Source: JAVBLQ01 sp031553435
Lineage (GTDB): Bacteria; Bacteroidota; Bacteroidia; Bacteroidales; Azobacteroidaceae
Assembly (NCBI GenBank): GCA_031553435.1
Contig: JAVBLQ010000134.1
Coordinates: 1 to 9,807, forward strand
Length of the DNA: 9,807 nucleotides
Direction: 5' to 3'
The position numbers and the translations under genes were made by a program. Under the pieces are notes generated by a model. That model did no database searches. It had not been told where the DNA came from and worked only from the letters and a program-made list of their open reading frames with translations. Below are positions 1 through 8,055 of this stretch, piece by piece. Every line of letters begins with the position of its first letter. Position 1 is the first letter of the stretch.

Positions 1-1
1 G

Positions 2-1729
2 GTCAAGATAGGAGGCGCAGCAGGTGATACTCCTTATGACCAGGCAATATTGGAACTGGAAAGTGCAGCCAAAGGCTTGCGTTTACCACAATTGACAACA
101 GCACAACGCAATGCTCTGGTTACAACCAATGCAACCAAAGCTAAAGGTCTGATGATCTTTAATACAGAAACCGGGTGTATTGAAACATATAACGGTGCTT
201 GGTTTGCCCTTTGCGATAATACCGTAAAAGTAACAGATTGTACCAAAACCAAGGCATTCACCATTGATGGAGATGGAGGTTCAATGGTAGATGGTGTAAT
301 TGTCACTTACAAAATCGACCCGACTATCAATCCCAGTGCAACATATACCTGGTCTGTAACAGGAGCCAACAATGTATTTGTCGGATCAACTACCGGTACG
401 GAAGTTTCTGTTAAATGGAAATCTGCTGGAGTTTTAACTGCTAAACCTTATGGATGTACAACCAGTGCAACAGTATCTGTAACAGGTATTCAAGCCTGTA
501 CACCGACAGCAGTACCTACATTTAAATATCAGGCAAAGAATCCATATATAAACGGAGTTTATACTTATGAAATTAATCCGGTTACCGGAGCAACTGAATA
601 TGTTTGGACTGTAACCAATGGGACTATTACAGAAGGCCAAGGTACTGCTCGGATAAGAGTGTTGTTTGGATCAACAGGAGCTGCTAGTGTAAAAGTAAAA
701 GTAACTTTAGGGGATTGTATCTTGAATGATGCAGTAGCTACAGTAAACCCTGTAATTAATGATAGAACTAATTATACAACAGCGACAACGATTCCTAATA
801 TAACTATTGCATCTGTCACTTCTACCCAATTTGCAAATTATGATTATTCAAAAGATAAAGGAACAGTAACAGATGCAGATGGTAATATTTATACAGTAAA
901 AGAATATTATAAATGGCAATATAATGGTGTTACTGGGGGATATGATAAAGTCCATCGCCAAATTTGGATGACTCAAAATCTTGCTACTTATGTTACAGGA
1001 GTTCGAATGAATATAGGAGGGAATGGAAGTGGAAATGATTACAACAACGGATATATCCCTACAGGAAAATTATCTACTCTACCTCAAGCAATGAGAGATA
1101 GCGCTAAAATTTTTGGATTTTTATATAATAAAATTATGGTAATGGATAATGCAGAAGGAAATAATCCAAAAACGGATCCATCTTCTTCAAGGGTTCGAGG
1201 TATTTGCCCTTCAGGATGGTCTTTGCCTAGTGATCGTGATTGGACAGACTTTGAATGGCTATTGACTCGAAGAGATATACTTGAACCTCAATATATTCAA
1301 GTTGGAACTGGAGCTACACCAACAGATTATTCCTTGTGGACAAGTACATGGGAAACAAATGAAATTACAGGATCTCGTAATCCAGATCTTGGGACAGCAG
1401 GCAATCCGACAGCTATAGGTTTGGCAACAAGTATGAAATTGAATAGAAATTATTCTACATACAATTCAGCTAGAAATCCAGCAACTATTAATCCTTATAG
1501 TAATGTAAACTATACGCAAAAAAATTCCACAGAATTTAATTGGGTTATGAGTGGCTATTATACTACTAGATATGAGGGAGTTGGATGGGGTGCTTCATTG
1601 TGGACAAGTTCTGATAAATCAGCTACTACATCTTGGGTGAGAAATTTGAACTATACTGTTATAGGTATATATAGAGAAGTTGCTCCATCAAATTATTACG
1701 TACCTGTTCGTTGTGTAAAAAAACCATAA
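2..1729 (+). CDS. FISUMP-domain surface protein with PKD-like repeats (5'-truncated by window edge)
   Basis: The frame is open from base 2 to the TAA at 1727-1729, giving at least 575 residues, and the true start lies upstream of the window. The first part (reading GLRLPQLTTAQRNAL, then GLMIFNTETGCIETYNGAW) resembles the head segment often found before FISUMP domains in Bacteroidales surface proteins. Two PKD-like beta-sandwich repeats follow (about bases 245-490 and 520-750, each with an aromatic YTWSVTG/YVWTVTNG core). The C-terminal third (about 895-1729) is a Fibrobacter succinogenes major paralogous (FISUMP, TIGR02145-type) domain, with QIWMTQNL, ICPSGWSLPSDRDW, LWTSS and the terminal VPVRCVKKP. 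The protein is probably exported and displayed on the cell surface; its binding target is unknown. Base composition changes sharply near base 780, from about 45% to below 30% GC in hand-counted rows. The gene converges on the GH2 gene. The FISUMP call is firm; the function is not known. Confidence 0.85.
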   Translation, partial: VKIGGAAGDTPYDQAILELESAAKGLRLPQLTTAQRNALVTTNATKAKGLMIFNTETGCIETYNGAWFALCDNTVKVTDCTKTKAFTIDGDGGSMVDGVIVTYKIDPTINPSATYTWSVTGANNVFVGSTTGTEVSVKWKSAGVLTAKPYGCTTSATVSVTGIQACTPTAVPTFKYQAKNPYINGVYTYEINPVTGATEYVWTVTNGTITEGQGTARIRVLFGSTGAASVKVKVTLGDCILNDAVATVNPVINDRTNYTTATTIPNITIASVTSTQFANYDYSKDKGTVTDADGNIYTVKEYYKWQYNGVTGGYDKVHRQIWMTQNLATYVTGVRMNIGGNGSGNDYNNGYIPTGKLSTLPQAMRDSAKIFGFLYNKIMVMDNAEGNNPKTDPSSSRVRGICPSGWSLPSDRDWTDFEWLLTRRDILEPQYIQVGTGATPTDYSLWTSTWETNEITGSRNPDLGTAGNPTAIGLATSMKLNRNYSTYNSARNPATINPYSNVNYTQKNSTEFNWVMSGYYTTRYEGVGWGASLWTSSDKSATTSWVRNLNYTVIGIYREVAPSNYYVPVRCVKKP

Positions 1730-1739
1730 TAAAATTATT

Positions 1740-1755
1740 CCTGTTGCGAAACAGG
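1740..1755 (+). repeat. Perfect 6-bp hairpin with GCGA loop just after the FISUMP gene
   Basis: CCTGTT, GCGA, AACAGG forms a perfect stem with a four-base loop, starting 11 bases after the stop codon. No T-tract follows directly, so it is not a standard intrinsic terminator. It could protect the 3' end of the mRNA, or be a small DNA cruciform. It abuts the larger inverted-repeat element that begins at 1757. Confidence 0.6.
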
Positions 1756-1756
1756 T

Positions 1757-1883
1757 TCAAAGGCATGCCAACGCAGACAATTCCACACCCGCAAGATTCT
1801 TTTTTTATTCCTTTTAACACGATCAGAGTTGCGGAGTGCCTGGGAGAGGCCATTAGGGGGCCGCTCTGCGTTGGAACCTTTGA
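1757..1883. repeat. Structured inverted-repeat element between convergent genes
   Basis: The left arm 1757-1777 (TCAAAGG, CATG, CCAACGCAGA) pairs with the right arm 1865-1883 (TCTGCGTTGG, AA, CCTTTGA): 7 and 10 perfect pairs separated by a 4/2 internal loop. Inside, CCGCAA at 1789-1794 is complementary to TTGCGG at 1829-1834. The GCGG part of the latter can instead pair with CCGC at 1861-1864, so two inner folds exclude each other. The interior holds GC-rich blocks (around 1831-1864) in an otherwise AT-rich gap. No convincing protein is encoded on either strand. It may be a dispersed palindromic repeat, a MITE-like remnant or a structured RNA; the sequence alone does not decide. Confidence 0.6.
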
Positions 1884-1894
1884 CAAGTAATTGA

Positions 1895-1963
1895 AAATGG
1901 AAAGTGGAAAATTGAAAATGAGGCTTGCGCACGAAATCGTTTTCAATTTTCCACTTTTCGTTT
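1895..1963. terminator. Long AT-rich hairpin, possible bidirectional terminator or dispersed palindrome
   Basis: Bases 1895-1921 pair with 1937-1963 over 27 positions, with only G-T wobbles and no mismatches, around a 15-base loop (1922-1936). The arm contains GTGGAAAATTGAAAA. The 10-mer ATTGAAAATG occurs twice, at 1890-1899 and 1911-1920. It lies between the ends of two convergent genes, where a two-way terminator would fit, but it lacks a clean T-tract directly after the stem. Runs of GGAAAATTGAAAA type recur in Bacteroidetes intergenic DNA, so it may be a dispersed repeat. Confidence 0.55.
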
Positions 1964-1995
1964 ATAATGGTTGCTTTTTGAACCAATAATAATTT

Positions 1996-4900
1996 TTATT
2001 TTACATTGACAATAGAAGAAGTTTCAATGCCAAGCTCTGCCGCAGATGCCCAAGCTTTGTTGTTGATTTCCGACTTAGCCACCAATTTGAAATAGCGTGC
2101 TTTGGGTTTAGAGGCAATCTTCACATTTTGAGGAGCGCTTGTGTTGATAAATTGACCGGTAGCCGCAGGAGCTTCCCATTTTTCAGGGTCATTGCTGAAA
2201 TAAATCTCATAGTTTTTTATTCTGCCGTTTTCTCCGTTTCCTCTGCCTTGATAAATAAATGCTTCGATTTGATAGGTTTGAGCCATGTCCACAACAATTT
2301 CATGAGGATGTTTGGGTTCTCCGTCTCCCCAACGTGTATGCCAATGTGTTTCGGGTTTAGCATCGATAGCGTTAAAGGCTTCTTCTCCAGATGCCTGACT
2401 TGAATAACTGATCACTTTCCATTTTGATTTATCCACAAAAAGATTCATATCGGCTATTGTTTTCATACTGTTGGCATAGCCGGAGGCTTTGCAGTAAGTT
2501 TCTATATGTCCGCCATTTTTGAAATCGAAAGCATCATTGTAAGGCTGATATTTTCCCCGATTGATGCTATAATAAATTTCAGCGTTGGGAGTGATGGTCG
2601 AAAGACTCACTTTACCATTAGCTGCATCTCTATTTATTATAACGGAAGAGCACATCGGATTTCCTATTCTGCCTTTTTCGGAAAGCTGTTCGTTGCTATG
2701 TGAAGAAGCAACCGGAAGAATAATAAAATTGAAAATAGTAGTTTTAGCCCTTAGCTCATATTTTTCCAAAGGATCTTGTCCGCAACTCGCATTACCCAAA
2801 GGTCTTTGACGGGCATCTAAATTGACCACAGTATTTTTTCTTAATGTAACCTGGTAAGGATGTTTGATACGATTATTTCCGGGAAAGAAGTCTTCAGAAC
2901 GGAAATGCAAGGCGCTGGCTGCCATTGTTTCAGGAGCGATAAACATCAATCCGCTTCCCTTGTTGTCAGAAAGAGTCATCCAACGAACATCTTCTTTACT
3001 ACACATTTCCTGTGGCAATACATAGTCAACCCATTGAGCCGACACTGTGCTGTTGAAGACACTTACAAACTCGGATTCTTTCCGGTCAGGATAACTTTCT
3101 GAGGGACCGCGTCCGTACCATGTGATATTTTCGAAATCTTCCGGCATTTCAAGTGTGTAGCCGATTCGCGGGAGTATTGCATCTTTTATGGCAGGATCAA
3201 TTAAACTATTGATCAGAATTGTCCCATCGTTCAATACTTTGAATGACATTTGAGTTGTAAACGCTGTTGCTCCTTTATTGGTATATTCGTTGGTAATTGC
3301 AAGATCAACTACATTTTTCTTTCCTGATTTTGTTATGTTCCAGTTTCCGGCTTTGAGAGATAAATCTTTTAATCCCATAGCATTCCATGAGGCTGTCTGA
3401 GTTTTGTCATTTTCTGTCATGGCCCTGAATACGTTCAGTTTCAATGCTTCTGTAATGAGCGTTTTACCATTTAGAATATACTTAGACAAACAACCGGAAG
3501 TTTTAGAAAATTCTATAGAAAAATGATCTCCTGTTACAATAATGCTTGCTGCATTTTCTTCGACTGCTAAATTGCCCGCTTCGGGTATTTGAAGCATTGG
3601 CTTAGGAGATTCTTTCAGCTTAATTTGCTCACAGGCAACTTCGTATCCGGATTTCTGCCACCAAGTATCTTCTTTTTGTTTTACACTGAACCGGACGAAA
3701 TATTCCGCACCGGAAACACTTTTTTCAGGAAGACCTTCAATCCTGATTTCAGTTGTTTGTTGAGGTTCAATCGTAAGTCCGGATATTTGTTGACTTGAAA
3801 GCAACTTGCCATCTTCATAAATATCATATGAAACAGCCAGATCATCAATTCCCGTATGAAAACGTTTGTTAGTAATGACAACTGTTTTCAAATCATCTTT
3901 AATGGTAAAATCAAGCGGTTGATAAACTTTTTTTACATTGAAGCTTTTGGCCGATAATTTGCGATCTCCGAAAATAACACCATTTGTACAAAAACTATTA
4001 TCATTCGGATGATCTCCAAAATCTCCTCCATAAGCCATATAATTTCCTGAACCCGATGGAATTGGCATTTGAATACTCTGATCTACCCAATCCCAGATAA
4101 ACTGTCCCATCAGAGCCGGATATTTTTCATATAAATCATAATATTCACGCATGTTGCCGATTGCATTTCCCATAGCATGATTGTTTTCACACTGAACATG
4201 CGGTTTCACGGATTGACCTTTGCTAAACTGATCCAATCGTTCTTTTCCGATATTTTGTATATGATCTATACTTCCATACATGGTACTTGAGATATCACAA
4301 TAATCGCTATTTCCTTCATAATGAGTAGGACGAGAAATATCAAGCGCTTTGATGGCTTTGGCTGCATAATCAAAATTAATCCCGTTGCCGGATTCGTTAC
4401 CCAAAGACCATATAATGATAGATGGATGGTTTTTGAAACGTTTCACCATATTTTCGCATCTTTCTACCATAGAAGTCTTGAAACGGGGTTCACTTGAAAG
4501 CGACATATTCCCATGACATTCTACATTGGCTTCGGCTAATACATACAAGCCGTATTTGTCGCAAAGATCATAGAAATACGGGTTATTGGGATAGTGAGAT
4601 GTACGTACCGCATTTATATTCAGGGATTTCATCAATTTGATATCCATTTCCATTTCATCTTTGGAAACAGTCCGTCCGTTTATAGAACTATGGTCATGAC
4701 GATTGACTCCCTTGATAATGATAGGTTTGCCATTGACAAGAAAATTCCCGTTTTTGGCTAAACCAACTTCCTTGAATCCAACTTTGGCACTCCTTACATC
4801 AATCGTATTATTCCCATTTTGCAATGTAATAACAAGATCGTATAAATAAGGTGTTTCTGCAGTCCATTTATTCGGGTTAGTCACATTCATCTGCAAAGTT

Positions 4901-5865
4901 GATTTGCCGATTGTCGGATTAGATATTGTTTTTTCTGCTATTACAGTATTTTTATCCATTATTTTGGTAACAAGGGTTGATTTTGGTAAAACCTTGCCGG
5001 TCAATTCAATATCCAGATCTACTTTGGCGTTTGAATAATTATCATCTAAATCTGTTTTGAAAAAGAAATCCCGTATTTGAGTTTTGGGCGCCGACCAGAT
5101 GAATACATCCCGGTGAATGCCGCTGAAACGCCAGAAATCCTGACATTCAAGATAAGAACCGTCTGTGAAGCGGTAAACTTCGGCAGCAATTACATTTGTT
5201 CCTGATTTTATATAAGGAGTAATATTGAATTCAGCCGGAAGATAACTGTCTTCCGAATAACCAACATAATTGCCATTGATCCAAAGATAGAATCCGGCTT
5301 CCACTCCATTAAATCTGACAAAGACATCGCGTTTGTCCCAGTTGGAGGGAATTGTAAAATCTCTGCGGTAACTTCCTACCGGATTTGGCATTTGATAATA
5401 AGTATAATCAGATGGCCGGGATTGGATTACATCCGGCCATTGATCCCCACTGCCAAATTCATATCGAAAATTAACGTAGAGAGGCGGATCCCAAGCTTTG
5501 CCTCTTCTCACTCCTTCCAATTGCCAGGTGGCAGGTACTGTAATATTTTCCCATGTGCTGACATCAAAATCAGGTTTGAAAAAATCTTTCGGGCGATTAT
5601 CAGGTCCCGGCACCCAATTAAATTTCCATATACCATTTAAAGACATGTAATAAGGAGATGTTTCGATCACTGACGTTTGAGCTTCTTGTGCCGTTGCAAA
5701 CGGAATAGAAATAGTATACGCCGGTTCTCTGTTTACCTGGTTTATCTTCAGGTTATTCCACTCTTCCGTTTTATCAGGTTTTTCACCAAAAGCAGAAAAA
5801 GAACAAATAAATAAGATTAACGGAACTAGATGCGAACAAATGTTCGGGGAAAAGGTGTTTTTCAT
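1996..5865 (-). CDS. Secreted GH2 beta-galactosidase (LacZ family) with C-terminal F5/8-type (CBM32-like) domain
   Basis: The 1289-residue enzyme should hydrolyse terminal beta-galactosides, by LacZ homology. Residues 1-27 look like a signal peptide (LVPLILFICSFSAFG) without a clear lipobox, so the periplasm or outside is likely. Domain order is: GH2 sugar-binding jelly roll (about 70-260), Ig-like (265-365), TIM barrel (365-630), second Ig-like (about 640-750), beta-galactosidase small-chain domain (about 765-1050), a chitobiase-C-like segment (about 1075-1140) and an F5/8 type C domain (about 1150-1285). Catalytic acid/base E491 sits in WSLGNESG and nucleophile E560 in QCENNHAMGN; H424 (RTSHYP), E449 and H451 (EANVECHG) match LacZ H357, E416 and H418. 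At about 1290 residues it exceeds E. coli LacZ (about 1020) by the tail domains. The ATG at 5863-5865 fits both the signal peptide and the nearby promoter. Family and chemistry are firm; the natural substrate (host, plant or algal galactoside) is not known. Confidence 0.95.
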   Translation of the reverse strand: MKNTFSPNICSHLVPLILFICSFSAFGEKPDKTEEWNNLKINQVNREPAYTISIPFATAQEAQTSVIETSPYYMSLNGIWKFNWVPGPDNRPKDFFKPDFDVSTWENITVPATWQLEGVRRGKAWDPPLYVNFRYEFGSGDQWPDVIQSRPSDYTYYQMPNPVGSYRRDFTIPSNWDKRDVFVRFNGVEAGFYLWINGNYVGYSEDSYLPAEFNITPYIKSGTNVIAAEVYRFTDGSYLECQDFWRFSGIHRDVFIWSAPKTQIRDFFFKTDLDDNYSNAKVDLDIELTGKVLPKSTLVTKIMDKNTVIAEKTISNPTIGKSTLQMNVTNPNKWTAETPYLYDLVITLQNGNNTIDVRSAKVGFKEVGLAKNGNFLVNGKPIIIKGVNRHDHSSINGRTVSKDEMEMDIKLMKSLNINAVRTSHYPNNPYFYDLCDKYGLYVLAEANVECHGNMSLSSEPRFKTSMVERCENMVKRFKNHPSIIIWSLGNESGNGINFDYAAKAIKALDISRPTHYEGNSDYCDISSTMYGSIDHIQNIGKERLDQFSKGQSVKPHVQCENNHAMGNAIGNMREYYDLYEKYPALMGQFIWDWVDQSIQMPIPSGSGNYMAYGGDFGDHPNDNSFCTNGVIFGDRKLSAKSFNVKKVYQPLDFTIKDDLKTVVITNKRFHTGIDDLAVSYDIYEDGKLLSSQQISGLTIEPQQTTEIRIEGLPEKSVSGAEYFVRFSVKQKEDTWWQKSGYEVACEQIKLKESPKPMLQIPEAGNLAVEENAASIIVTGDHFSIEFSKTSGCLSKYILNGKTLITEALKLNVFRAMTENDKTQTASWNAMGLKDLSLKAGNWNITKSGKKNVVDLAITNEYTNKGATAFTTQMSFKVLNDGTILINSLIDPAIKDAILPRIGYTLEMPEDFENITWYGRGPSESYPDRKESEFVSVFNSTVSAQWVDYVLPQEMCSKEDVRWMTLSDNKGSGLMFIAPETMAASALHFRSEDFFPGNNRIKHPYQVTLRKNTVVNLDARQRPLGNASCGQDPLEKYELRAKTTIFNFIILPVASSHSNEQLSEKGRIGNPMCSSVIINRDAANGKVSLSTITPNAEIYYSINRGKYQPYNDAFDFKNGGHIETYCKASGYANSMKTIADMNLFVDKSKWKVISYSSQASGEEAFNAIDAKPETHWHTRWGDGEPKHPHEIVVDMAQTYQIEAFIYQGRGNGENGRIKNYEIYFSNDPEKWEAPAATGQFINTSAPQNVKIASKPKARYFKLVAKSEINNKAWASAAELGIETSSIVNVK

Positions 5866-5887
5866 GTTATTCTAATTGTGTTATTTC

Positions 5888-5917
5888 CAAAGATACAAAA
5901 TAAATTAAAAATACAAT
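5888..5917 (-). promoter_or_regulatory. Bacteroidetes-type promoter for the GH2 gene
   Basis: On the minus strand, ATTG (5914-5917), an 18-base spacer and TATCTTTG (5888-5895) match the sigma-ABfr -33/-7 form TTTG...TAnnTTTG. The spacer is one base shorter than usual. Transcription would start near 5881, about 15 bases before the ATG, leaving a very short leader. It lies downstream of the rny terminator, which supports an independent GH2 transcript. Confidence 0.6.
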
Positions 5918-5979
5918 TTTATAAAAATTTAAATGCATCAAAAGATAACATGAATAAAGATTTTTCAAATTTTCAACGC

Positions 5980-6012
5980 AAAAAAAAGAAGCTGCCTTTT
6001 TGAGACAACTTC
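5980..6012 (-). terminator. Intrinsic terminator of rny
   Basis: On the minus strand GAAGTTGTC (6004-6012) pairs with GGCAGCTTC (5988-5996) through 9 pairs including two wobbles. The loop is 7 bases, and eight T residues follow (complement of 5980-5987). It lies 30 bases past the rny stop. The plus-strand reading also ends in a T run (6013-6018), so it could act in both directions. Confidence 0.85.
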
Positions 6013-6042
6013 TTTTTTATCGAAAATAATATTATTTGTTTC

Positions 6043-7578
6043 TTACTTCGCGAAAGAAACAGCCCTGGTTTCTCTGATCACAGTGATTTTAACCTGTCCG
6101 GGATAAGTCATTTCATCCTGAATCTTTTTGGCTATTTCGTTAGATAGATTTTCTGTTTGTACATCATCTATCTTATCAGCACCAACAATTACACGAAGTT
6201 CCCGTCCTGCCTGTATGGCATAAGTTTTAACCACGCCAGGGTAGGAGAGAGCCAACTGTTCCAAATCATTGAGGCGTTTGATATACGCTTCTACAATTTC
6301 CCTGCGGGCGCCTGGTCTGGCTCCGGAAATTGCATCACAAACCTGAACAATGGGAGCCAACAAACTTGTCATTTCAACCTCGTCATGGTGAGACCCGATT
6401 GCATTACATATATCAGCTTTTTCTTTATATTTTTCAGCTAATTTCATTCCGAGAATGGCATGAGGTAATTCCGGCTCATCATCAGGCACTTTACCTATAT
6501 CGTGTAAAAGACCGGCCCTTTTCGCTTTTTTCGGATTTAATCCCAGTTCGGATGCCATTACAGCGCAAAGATTGGCAGTTTCTCTGGCATGTTGCAACAG
6601 ATTCTGTCCGTAAGAAGAACGGTATTTCATTTTTCCGATCAAACGGATTAGTTCGGGATGTAAACCATGGATACCCAAATCAATGGTAGTACGTTTACCT
6701 GTTTCAATTATTTCTTCTTCCAATTGTTTGCGGACTTTTGTCACAATCTCTTCGATACGCGCCGGATGGATACGCCCATCCTGTACCAATTGATGGAGAG
6801 CCAATCTGGCAACTTCCCTTCTGACCGGATCAAAACCTGAAAGAACTATTGCTTCCGGAGTATCGTCAACTACAATTTCAATTCCCGTTGCAGCTTCAAG
6901 CGCCCGGATATTGCGTCCTTCCCGTCCGATAATTCTTCCTTTTATCTCGTCAGAATCAATATGGAATACAGTGATTGAATTTTCAATGGCAGTTTCGGTA
7001 GCAACTCGTTGTATGCTTTGCACAACGATTTTTTTAGCTTCTTTATTAGCTGTCATTTTAGATTCTTCAATAATCTCATTGATGTAAGAAGTAGCCTGGA
7101 TCTTTGCTTCATCTTTCAAAGATTCTACCAAACGATCTTTGGCTTGTTCTGCTGATAATCCGGAGATGGCTTCCAGTCTCTCAACTTCTTGCCGGTGTAG
7201 CTTGTCCAGTTCCTGTTTTTTTCTCTCAACTGCTTCAAGTTGGGCTTCCAGATTTTCACGTGTAGAATCGGTTTCCGTTTTTTTCTTTTGAACCTCTTCT
7301 TGCTTTTGGTTGATAATTATTTCCCGTTGTTTCAGCTTTGCCTCCTGAGATTGTATTTTTGAATTACGGGCATTTACCTGTTTTTCCAAATCGGATTTCA
7401 GACTGAAAAACTTCTCTTTTACTTCCAGTAATTTATTGTTTTTAATTGTCTCTGCTTCTTTCTTCGCATCTTCAATTATTTGATTTGCCCTCGATTTAAG
7501 GAGAGTTTGGGATATCACCCAGCTTATGATTCCTCCCAATATCAGGCAAACTACAGATATGATTATTATTTGTGCCAT
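6043..7578 (-). CDS. rny: Ribonuclease Y
   Basis: RNase Y is a membrane-anchored endoribonuclease that starts mRNA decay. The 511-residue length is typical. Residues 1-24 are a single membrane anchor (IIIISVVCLILGGIISWVI). Residues about 28-190 are a long charged coiled coil rich in K, E and Q. A KH RNA-binding domain follows, with GRIIGREGRNIRALE at 214-228, and then an HD phosphohydrolase domain whose metal-binding HD pair is H359-D360 in LLHDIGK, with GSHHDE at 395-400. The C-terminal block ending VIRETRAVSFAK is intact. The ATG at 7576-7578 directly precedes the anchor, as expected. The gene has its own terminator (5980-6012) and is separated from zapA by another terminator, so it is probably transcribed alone, although no clear promoter is visible in the 7579-7679 spacer. 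Confidence 0.98.
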   Translation of the reverse strand: MAQIIIISVVCLILGGIISWVISQTLLKSRANQIIEDAKKEAETIKNNKLLEVKEKFFSLKSDLEKQVNARNSKIQSQEAKLKQREIIINQKQEEVQKKKTETDSTRENLEAQLEAVERKKQELDKLHRQEVERLEAISGLSAEQAKDRLVESLKDEAKIQATSYINEIIEESKMTANKEAKKIVVQSIQRVATETAIENSITVFHIDSDEIKGRIIGREGRNIRALEAATGIEIVVDDTPEAIVLSGFDPVRREVARLALHQLVQDGRIHPARIEEIVTKVRKQLEEEIIETGKRTTIDLGIHGLHPELIRLIGKMKYRSSYGQNLLQHARETANLCAVMASELGLNPKKAKRAGLLHDIGKVPDDEPELPHAILGMKLAEKYKEKADICNAIGSHHDEVEMTSLLAPIVQVCDAISGARPGARREIVEAYIKRLNDLEQLALSYPGVVKTYAIQAGRELRVIVGADKIDDVQTENLSNEIAKKIQDEMTYPGQVKITVIRETRAVSFAK

Positions 7579-7679
7579 ATTATTATAGAATTTATTAAAA
7601 AAACATATTTATTAATTGTTTAAAAATTAATATTTAACTCTGAAAATCAGTGAATTACAAATTAAACCTTAAACTATAC

Positions 7680-7720
7680 AAAAAAGCACTGTCATTATAA
7701 AAAAAATTATAATGCAGTGC
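7680..7720 (-). terminator. Intrinsic terminator after zapA
   Basis: GCACTG (7686-7691), one bulged T, and CATTATAA (7693-7700) pair perfectly with TTATAATG (7707-7714) and CAGTGC (7715-7720) around an A6 loop. On the minus strand six T residues follow (complement of 7680-7685). It lies 26 bases past the zapA stop and separates it from rny. Confidence 0.85.
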
Positions 7721-7746
7721 GTAATATATTAAAATAGAACTATAAA

Positions 7747-8043
7747 CTACTTGGATCTTATGTATTCATCAAGTTCCAAACTTAATTTTTCCAGTTTTTC
7801 ATATACAGGAGATACATCTTCCAACTCATCATGTTTAAGGTTAGACAAAGAAAGTTGAAATGCTACCATTGCCAATAAATCTTTTAATTCTAACTCCGGA
7901 CCGGAAAAAGTCCGCCTGTATTGAAGTATTTTATCGTTTATCTGCCTTGCGGCTTTCCTTGCCAAAGCCTCTTCGGTCCTTTTGCAACGAAGACGATAAT
8001 GTTTGTCTGCAATATTTAATTGTATTATAAATTCATCGTTCAT
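7747..8043 (-). CDS. zapA: Cell division protein ZapA
   Basis: ZapA binds FtsZ and promotes bundling of its filaments at mid-cell. The 98-residue length fits the family. The N-terminal globular part (IIQLNIADKHYRLRCKRTEEALARKAARQINDKI, residues 6-39) has the usual short beta strands followed by the first helix, and the C-terminal half (about 50-98, with LLAMVAFQLSLSNLKHDELE) is the long dimer/tetramer helix. It begins 12 bases after the stop of the coiled-coil gene at 8056-8349 and is almost certainly co-transcribed with it. A strong terminator follows. The protein should be cytoplasmic. Confidence 0.92.
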   Translation of the reverse strand: MNDEFIIQLNIADKHYRLRCKRTEEALARKAARQINDKILQYRRTFSGPELELKDLLAMVAFQLSLSNLKHDELEDVSPVYEKLEKLSLELDEYIRSK

Positions 8044-8055
8044 ACATCTTTCATT

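Noticed and set aside
1735..1986. Minus-strand open frames of 83 and 95 codons in the convergent gap
   Set aside because: They run through the palindromic element and hairpin, have low-complexity or basic sequence driven by the repeats, and show no family motif. The DNA structure explains them better than coding.
2128..3798. Several plus-strand open frames opposite the GH2 gene
   Set aside because: All are antisense shadows of a strongly conserved enzyme frame, with no promoter, family motif or codon pattern of their own.
6157..6689. Plus-strand frames opposite rny
   Set aside because: They are shadows of the highly conserved HD and KH regions of RNase Y, with no supporting signals.
7579..7746. 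Possible 6S RNA between zapA and rny, by analogy with zapA-ssrS in gammaproteobacteria
   Set aside because: The gap is only 168 bases, most of the structure is a terminator hairpin at 7686-7720, and the rest lacks the long bulged rod of 6S RNA.
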